From Streptococcus suis (lineage in GTDB: Bacteria; Bacillota; Bacilli; Lactobacillales; Streptococcaceae): 64,000 bases of DNA. Shown here piece after piece: positions 59,128 to 64,000 of this stretch. Every line of letters starts with the position of its first letter. Position 1 is the stretch's first letter. The notes beneath the pieces were generated by a model, which saw only the letters and a program-made list of their open reading frames with translations, did no database searches and was not told the origin of the DNA. Position numbers and translations under genes: made by a program. The stretch is taken from positions 45,076 to 109,075 of the forward strand of contig JAKTNK010000005.1 of NCBI GenBank assembly GCA_029593465.1. Reading direction: 5' to 3'.

Positions 59128-59895
59128 ATGAAAGATTGTTTAAAAACCATTTTAATTAGCGATATTACAACCAATCCCAACCAACCAAGACAGACCTTTA
59201 ATGAAGCTGACATTAAATCCCTCGCAGAATCCATCGCTAATAATGGCCTCATTCAGCCCATTATTGTTAGGCCTTCAGAAGTTATCGGGTACGAACTTAT
59301 CGCTGGCGAAAGAAGGCTTCGAGCCCATCAATATCTCGGTAGAAAAGACATCAAAGCAGTGATTACGGATCAGAGCTACCAAGACAGCATGAAACAGGCT
59401 GTGATTGAAAACCTTCAAAGAACTGACTTAAATCCTATTGAAGAAGCTAAAGCCTATCAAAACATCTTAGATAAGTTAGGTATGACACATCAAGAACTGG
59501 CTAAATCCTTAGGAAAATCGCGTCCTTATATTTCAAATCAGCTCCGTTTACTGCAACTCTCAGAGCCTTGGACAAAGGCTATTGAAGCAGGTCATGTGAC
59601 ACCAGGTCATGCCAGATTAGTTCTATCCTTGTCAGAACAAGAACAGGCAGCTTGGTTGCAAGAAATCATAAGGCAAAACCTCAGCGTCCATCAATTAGAG
59701 CAAGCCTTAAAAAAGAAGGGCACACAAGCCGCTAAAAAGGCTACAAACCTTTTTCAACACCATATTGAGGCAAAGCTCCAACAAGCCCTAGGTCTCAATG
59801 TGCGTATTTCTGGTTTTCAACAGAAAAAAGGACAGATTACCCTCTCCTTTACCAACGAAGACGAATTCAACAGAATTATCAACAAGTTACAGTAA
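59128..59895 (+). CDS. parB: Chromosome partitioning protein ParB (Spo0J)
   Basis: A 255-residue CTP-dependent DNA clamp that loads at parS and recruits SMC. N-terminal motifs are YELIAGERRLRAHQYL (GERRxRA CTP-binding) and ENLQRTDLNPIEEA; the central helix-turn-helix is LGKSRPYISNQLRLLQLSEP. The C-terminus is a dimerisation domain. No parA is beside it, as is typical of streptococci, where ParA is missing. parS sites at 56466 and 30106 are its expected targets. Confidence 0.95.
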   Translation: MKDCLKTILISDITTNPNQPRQTFNEADIKSLAESIANNGLIQPIIVRPSEVIGYELIAGERRLRAHQYLGRKDIKAVITDQSYQDSMKQAVIENLQRTDLNPIEEAKAYQNILDKLGMTHQELAKSLGKSRPYISNQLRLLQLSEPWTKAIEAGHVTPGHARLVLSLSEQEQAAWLQEIIRQNLSVHQLEQALKKKGTQAAKKATNLFQHHIEAKLQQALGLNVRISGFQQKKGQITLSFTNEDEFNRIINKLQ

Positions 59896-59926
59896 GCTGT
59901 GAATGTAAGCTATTCCTATATTCAGT

Positions 59927-60086
59927 TTATCCACAATCTTTACCTAAAAGAACCCCTTACTATCAAAGGGGTTCTTTTATTTTCCACAACCTGTGGAAAA
60001 CTAGATTCAACAATGTGGATTTCCTTTTTTAGGCTGTGGAAAATTGTATTTAAGAACAACAATTTATTTTTTAAACCTGTGGAAAA
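59927..60086. other. DnaA-box cluster upstream of dnaA
   Basis: A perfect TTATCCACA at 59927-59935 is followed by TTTTCCACA (59980-59988), TGTGGAAAA (59992-60000, 60035-60043 and 60078-60086) and TGTGGATTT (60014-60022). Boxes face both ways. The spacing fits part of a bipartite oriC and possible dnaA autoregulation. Confidence 0.85.
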
Positions 60087-60144
60087 CACTATTCCTTTAT
60101 GGTAAAATGTTAGCAGAATAGTCCCATGATAAAAGGAGAACGCT

Positions 60145-61512
60145 ATGACCGACAATGAACGCCTTTTTTGGAACAGGGTTTTGGAATTGGCTCATGGCCA
60201 ATTAAAACAGGCTACCTTTGATTTTTTTGTAGCTGATGCTAAACTAATCAATGTCACTCATAATACAGCAACCATAATGCTAGATAGCGAAATCAAAGAA
60301 CTCTTTTGGCAAAAAAATCTGCAAGCCCTTACGCTGACAGCTGGTTTTGAAATCTTTAACGAAGAAATCACCAATCACTACATTTTCTCAGAAGACCAAT
60401 TACAAGCAGTGGCTAAAAACGATACCTCTGAGCAAGAGGCGAGAGCTCATCAGCAAAACCAAACCTTACCCCCTATCGAATCCCATCTCAATAACAAATA
60501 CAGTTTTCAAAATTTCGTGCAAGGGGATGAAAATCGATGGGCTGTGGCTGCTTCTATAGCCGTCACGGAAGGGCCGGGAACTACCTACAATCCGCTCTTC
60601 ATCTACGGAGGACCGGGATTAGGAAAAACCCATCTGTTAAATGCCATTGGTAATACCATTCTCCAAGAAAACCCACAAGCGCGTATTCGTTATATCACCG
60701 CTGAAAATTTTATGAATGAGTTTACCAAACATTTACGACTCAATACCATGGATGAGCTCAAGGATAATTTTAGAACCCTCGATGTCCTCCTCATTGATGA
60801 TATTCAATCACTACCGAAAAAAACGACAAATGCAGGAATTCAAGAGGAATTTTTCAATACCTTTAATGCCCTCCATGATAATAACAAACAAATTGTCTTA
60901 ACGAGTGATCGCAATCCCGATCATCTCAACGATTTAGAAGAACGTCTGGTCACGCGCTTTAAGTGGGGACTAACGGTCAACATTACACCACCTGATTTTG
61001 AGACACGTGTCGCTATTTTAACCAATAAAATCCAGGATTACGACTTTGATTTCCCAATGGAAACCATCGAATACCTAGCGGGTCAGTTTGATTCTAATGT
61101 GCGTGATTTAGAAGGAGCTTTAAAGGACATCAGCCTAGTAGCTAACTTTAAAAAACTTCAAGTGATTACCGTCGAAGTAGCTGCTGAAGCCATTCGAGCA
61201 CGTAAAAAAGATGGTCCGCAAATCACCGTTATTCCTATTGAAGACATTCAAGAAACCGTTGGTAAATTCTATGGCGTTACCGTTAAAGAAATCAAAGCCA
61301 CTAAGCGAACCCAGGACATTGTCCTAGCTCGCCAAGTAGCCATGTACCTAGCGCGTGAACTAACCGATAATTCACTTCCTAAAATTGGTAAGGAATTTGG
61401 AGGGCGCGATCACTCAACTGTCTTACATGCCTATAATAAAATCAAAAATATGCTGTCCCAAGACGAAAGTCTTCGGATTGAACTGGAAAGCATCAAAAAC
61501 AAAATCAAGTAG
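60145..61512 (+). CDS. dnaA: Chromosomal replication initiator DnaA
   Basis: A 455-residue AAA+ initiator that opens oriC and loads DnaB. Domain III has Walker [14 protein letters not shown] (about 155-168) and Walker B VLLIDDIQ; domain IV has the DNA-binding signature [15 protein letters not shown]. The start is ATG behind AAAAGGAG. DnaA boxes lie both before and after the gene. Confidence 0.98.
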   Translation: MTDNERLFWNRVLELAHGQLKQATFDFFVADAKLINVTHNTATIMLDSEIKELFWQKNLQALTLTAGFEIFNEEITNHYIFSEDQLQAVAKNDTSEQEARAHQQNQTLPPIESHLNNKYSFQNFVQGDENRWAVAASIAVTEGPGTTYNPLFIYGGPGLGKTHLLNAIGNTILQENPQARIRYITAENFMNEFTKHLRLNTMDELKDNFRTLDVLLIDDIQSLPKKTTNAGIQEEFFNTFNALHDNNKQIVLTSDRNPDHLNDLEERLVTRFKWGLTVNITPPDFETRVAILTNKIQDYDFDFPMETIEYLAGQFDSNVRDLEGALKDISLVANFKKLQVITVEVAAEAIRARKKDGPQITVIPIEDIQETVGKFYGVTVKEIKATKRTQDIVLARQVAMYLARELTDNSLPKIGKEFGGRDHSTVLHAYNKIKNMLSQDESLRIELESIKNKIK

Positions 61513-61513
61513 T

Positions 61514-61606
61514 TGTGGATAAAATGCCTTTTTTAGGATCGTTTTTCCACAACTTGTGAACAAGTTCTAAAGTGTGACGTTCTAAGGCTTGGCTAAGTTT
61601 TCCACA
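61514..61606. other. DnaA-box cluster and AT-rich stretch between dnaA and dnaN
   Basis: TGTGGATAA (61514-61522, perfect in reverse) begins the gap, followed by TTTTCCACA at 61543-61551 and 61598-61606. An AT-rich stretch with repeated TAATACTA-type triplets at 61618-61660 follows and could be the unwinding element. Confidence 0.85.
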
Positions 61607-61668
61607 ACATCAACATAGCCTAATACTAATACTATCTATAATACTTATATAATAATAAAGGAGTTGTC

Positions 61669-62805
61669 ATGATTTCATTTGCTATCAACAAATCATTTTT
61701 CCTTCATGCCCTTACAGCTACTAAGCGGGCTATTTCTACTAAAAATGCCATACCTATTTTATCGACCATCAAAATAGAAGTATCCTCTTCTGGCCTTACT
61801 CTAACAGGTTCTAATGGGCAAATCTCTATTGAACATTTTATTTCAACAGAAAATCCTAATGCAGGTCTATTAATCACTTCTCCAGGATCTATTTTGCTAG
61901 AAGCTGGTTTCTTTATCAATATTGTTTCTAGTCTACCTGATGTGACACTTGATTTTAAAGAAATGGATAACTATCAGGTACAACTAATCAGCGGTAAGTC
62001 AGAAATCATTCTGAAAGGAAAAGATGTCGAACAATACCCTCGCCTTCAAGAAGTTGATACCACCAATCCCCTCGTATTAGATACCAAAACCTTAAAACAA
62101 GTCATTTCAGAAACTTCTTTTGCAGCTAGTACTCAAGAAAGTCGTCCTATTTTGACAGGTGTTCATGTCACCTTGAAGGATAATCAAGTCTTTAAAGCTG
62201 TTGCCACAGATTCTCATCGCATGAGTCAACGTCAACTAACACTGGACAAAGCTTCAAATGATTTTGATGTCGTTATCCCTAGTCGCTCTCTACGCGAATT
62301 TTCAGCCGTTTTTACGGATGATATTGAAACGGTTGAGATTTTCTTCTCTGCTAGCCAAATTCTCTTTAGAAGTGAAAATATTAGCTTCTACACGCGTTTA
62401 TTAGAAGGTGCCTATCCAGATACGGATCGCTTACTAACGACTCAGTTTGATACCGAGGTCGTCTTTAAAACCACCAATTTACGTCAAGCCATGGAGAGAG
62501 CCTTCTTAGTGTCCAATGCGACCCAAAATGGAACGGTTAAGCTAGAAATGACAGGAGATACAGTCAGTGCCCATGTTAACTCTCCAGAAGTTGGAAAAGT
62601 AAATGAGGAACTTGATATAGAAGAGATTTCTGGTAAGGATTTGATCATTAGTTTCAATCCTACCTATCTCATCGACGCCCTTAAGGCTCTCAAGAGTGAA
62701 ACAGTACGTGTGCGTTTCTTATCGCCAGTGCGGCCATTTACCTTAACCCCAGGTGATGACAGTGAAAACTTTATTCAGTTAATTACCCCAGTTCGGACTA
62801 ACTAA
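61669..62805 (+). CDS. dnaN: DNA polymerase III beta subunit (sliding clamp)
   Basis: A 378-residue ring-forming clamp with three similar domains, including the conserved TGVHVTLKDNQVFKAVATDS in domain 2 and a C-terminal FIQLITPVRTN. It starts with ATG after AAAGGAG. Length is normal. Confidence 0.97.
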   Translation: MISFAINKSFFLHALTATKRAISTKNAIPILSTIKIEVSSSGLTLTGSNGQISIEHFISTENPNAGLLITSPGSILLEAGFFINIVSSLPDVTLDFKEMDNYQVQLISGKSEIILKGKDVEQYPRLQEVDTTNPLVLDTKTLKQVISETSFAASTQESRPILTGVHVTLKDNQVFKAVATDSHRMSQRQLTLDKASNDFDVVIPSRSLREFSAVFTDDIETVEIFFSASQILFRSENISFYTRLLEGAYPDTDRLLTTQFDTEVVFKTTNLRQAMERAFLVSNATQNGTVKLEMTGDTVSAHVNSPEVGKVNEELDIEEISGKDLIISFNPTYLIDALKALKSETVRVRFLSPVRPFTLTPGDDSENFIQLITPVRTN

Positions 62806-62809
62806 CAGT

Positions 62810-62840
62810 AAAACCATTTAGTTTAACTAAGTGGTTTTTT
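62810..62840 (+). terminator. Terminator of dnaN
   Basis: AAAACCATTTA and TAAGTGGTTTT arms form a hairpin, and TTTTTT follows, about five bases after the stop. Confidence 0.85.
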
Positions 62841-62882
62841 CGTCTTTTTATTTGTTATAATAGCAAGATAAGGAGATGTACT

Positions 62883-63086
62883 ATGTATCAAGTTGGAAGC
62901 AAAGTAGCTATGAAAAAACCACATGCCTGCACCATCAAATCCACGGGAAAAAAAGCCAATTGTTGGGAAGTTAAGCGTTTAGGAGCGGATATCAAGTTGA
63001 AGTGCACCAATTGTGAGCACATGATTATGATGAGCCGTTATGATTTTGAACGCAAACTCAAGAAAATAATCGCGCAACCAGAATAA
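62883..63086 (+). CDS. DUF951 family protein (YyzM-like)
   Basis: A 67-residue protein with MKKPHACTIKSTGKKANCWE and LKCTNCEHMIMM, the Cys-x2-Cys/His-containing pattern of DUF951. It always lies near dnaN and ychF in streptococci. Possible zinc binding. Function unknown. It has its own TATAAT and a GGAG site. Confidence 0.85.
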   Translation: MYQVGSKVAMKKPHACTIKSTGKKANCWEVKRLGADIKLKCTNCEHMIMMSRYDFERKLKKIIAQPE

Positions 63087-63202
63087 CCCACTGAAATCAA
63101 GTTATTTCAAAATTTAGCAACCATGAGTTGCCCCAAGAAGTGCTAGTTTTTTTAGCAAGATTTGGTTATTATGAAGGTGAACTAAAGAGAAAGGACTTGA
63201 TT

Positions 63203-63607
63203 ATGACTATTTTTAAGGAACAACTTAAGACATTTAGGGCAGCAAAACAGCTTTCTCAAGATGATTTAGCTAAGAAACTCTATATTTCGCGTCAAGCCAT
63301 TTCTAAGTGGGAAAATGGTGATGCAACACCAGACATAGAAAATTTAGTAAAACTGGCTGATATTTTGGAAGTTAGTTTAGATCAATTAGTCAAGGGTGAC
63401 CAGAAAGTACCCTCTCAAGAAAATGAAATTGAAGATGATTTACAGTTGTTAAATAATCGCGAATATACGATAAATCCTGAAACTGGCAAGTATGAGAAAA
63501 GAGATGGTTTAACTATTTTACTAGCTCTCTTTTCAGAATATTGGTGGCTAATCTTTTTTGCCCCACTTATTATTAGCTTTTTGAAATTATTTTTCAATTT
63601 ATTTTAG
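63203..63607 (+). CDS. XRE family transcriptional regulator with C-terminal helix
   Basis: A 134-residue protein with a helix-turn-helix at residues 1-62 (LSQDDLAKKLYISRQAISKW), a short acidic linker and one hydrophobic C-terminal segment (about 112-132) that may be membrane-attached. I use the ATG at 63203 behind AAAGGAC; the frame opens upstream at 63128 but without a site. Targets unknown. Confidence 0.8.
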   Translation: MTIFKEQLKTFRAAKQLSQDDLAKKLYISRQAISKWENGDATPDIENLVKLADILEVSLDQLVKGDQKVPSQENEIEDDLQLLNNREYTINPETGKYEKRDGLTILLALFSEYWWLIFFAPLIISFLKLFFNLF

Positions 63608-63630
63608 CTTGTCGCTAGACAAGCTTTTTT
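63606..63630 (+). terminator. Terminator of the XRE regulator gene
   Basis: AGCTTGTC pairs with GACAAGCT around GCTA, followed by TTTTTTG. Confidence 0.88.
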
Positions 63631-63685
63631 GCTTCTTTTCTGCTATAATAGTACTGATTGAAAAAAGATAAGGAACTGATGAATT

Positions 63686-64000
63686 ATGGCTTTAACAGCA
63701 GGTATTGTTGGTTTACCTAATGTTGGTAAATCAACACTCTTTAATGCAATTACAAAGGCAGGGGCAGAAGCTGCCAACTATCCCTTTGCGACGATTGATC
63801 CCAATGTCGGTATGGTAGAGGTGCCAGATGAGCGTCTGCAAAAACTAACAGAGTTGGTTAAACCTAAGAAAACGGTACCGACAACTTTTGAATTTACCGA
63901 TATTGCTGGTATCGTTAAAGGAGCTTCACGTGGTGAGGGTCTGGGGAATAAATTTTTAGCCAATATCCGTGAAGTAGATGCGATTGTTCACGTGGTTCGT
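63686..64000 (+). CDS. ychF: Redox-regulated ATPase YchF (5' part)
   Basis: The gene runs off the right edge; only the first 105 residues are seen. The OBG-type start has the P-loop [13 protein letters not shown] and the switch [20 protein letters not shown]. YchF binds ATP and is linked to ribosomes and stress. The order dnaA-dnaN-DUF951-ychF is normal for streptococci. Confidence 0.93.
   Translation, partial: MALTAGIVGLPNVGKSTLFNAITKAGAEAANYPFATIDPNVGMVEVPDERLQKLTELVKPKKTVPTTFEFTDIAGIVKGASRGEGLGNKFLANIREVDAIVHVVR

Overview
The window is a 64-kb stretch of a low-GC Gram-positive chromosome around the replication origin, almost certainly a Streptococcus. The gene order (rpsD, dnaB, rplI, gdpP, mnmG, mnmA, sdaAB/AA, ecf genes, pgsA, M16 peptidase pair, recF, guaB, trpS, rlmH, htrA, parB, dnaA, dnaN, ychF) is the one I associate with the pyogenic group (S. 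pyogenes, S. dysgalactiae, S. canis and relatives). An IS1239-like IS30 element fits that group. I cannot fix the species.

Left part (1-13 kb): the 5' end of a surface-protein gene whose repeats resemble the light-chain-binding B domains of protein L; a ketopantoate reductase and an orphan PTS IIC; a DHA2-family drug exporter with its DUF4811 partner, preceded by a leader with a terminator hairpin; a CupA-CopA copper export pair behind a cop operator but without copY; a CoA-type Nudix hydrolase; an ABC-2 exporter; and a divergent PadR/DUF1700/DUF4097 operon.

Middle part (13-38 kb) is housekeeping: translation (rpsD, rplI), replication (dnaB), c-di-AMP turnover (gdpP), tRNA modification (mnmG, mnmA), serine dehydratase, ECF vitamin transport module, phospholipid synthesis (pgsA), recF and guaB.

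Accessory part (38-49 kb): argR and a Crp/Fnr regulator, an intact IS30 insertion, a B3/4-domain protein, and the arginine deiminase cluster arcA-arcB-arcC-arcD-aminotransferase, ending at a decayed IS110 remnant. The cluster has CcpA (cre) sites before arcA. It converts arginine to ornithine, ammonia, CO2 and ATP, with ArcD exchanging arginine for ornithine.

Right part (49-64 kb): trpS with a T-box leader, YitT, an ABC-F ATPase, YfhO, two tRNAs, a near-consensus parS site, alkD-like, rlmH, htrA, parB, dnaA, dnaN, DUF951, an XRE regulator and the start of ychF. DnaA boxes lie in three intergenic gaps (rlmH-htrA, parB-dnaA, dnaA-dnaN), and parS cores occur near 56.5 kb and 30.1 kb, so the ParB partition system and oriC sit together.

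The most novel-looking items are the protein L-like surface protein with a G-tract in its promoter, the structured leader of the drug exporter, the IS insertion with an unusually long target duplication in the arc control region, and the B3/4 protein attached to the arginine deiminase locus.
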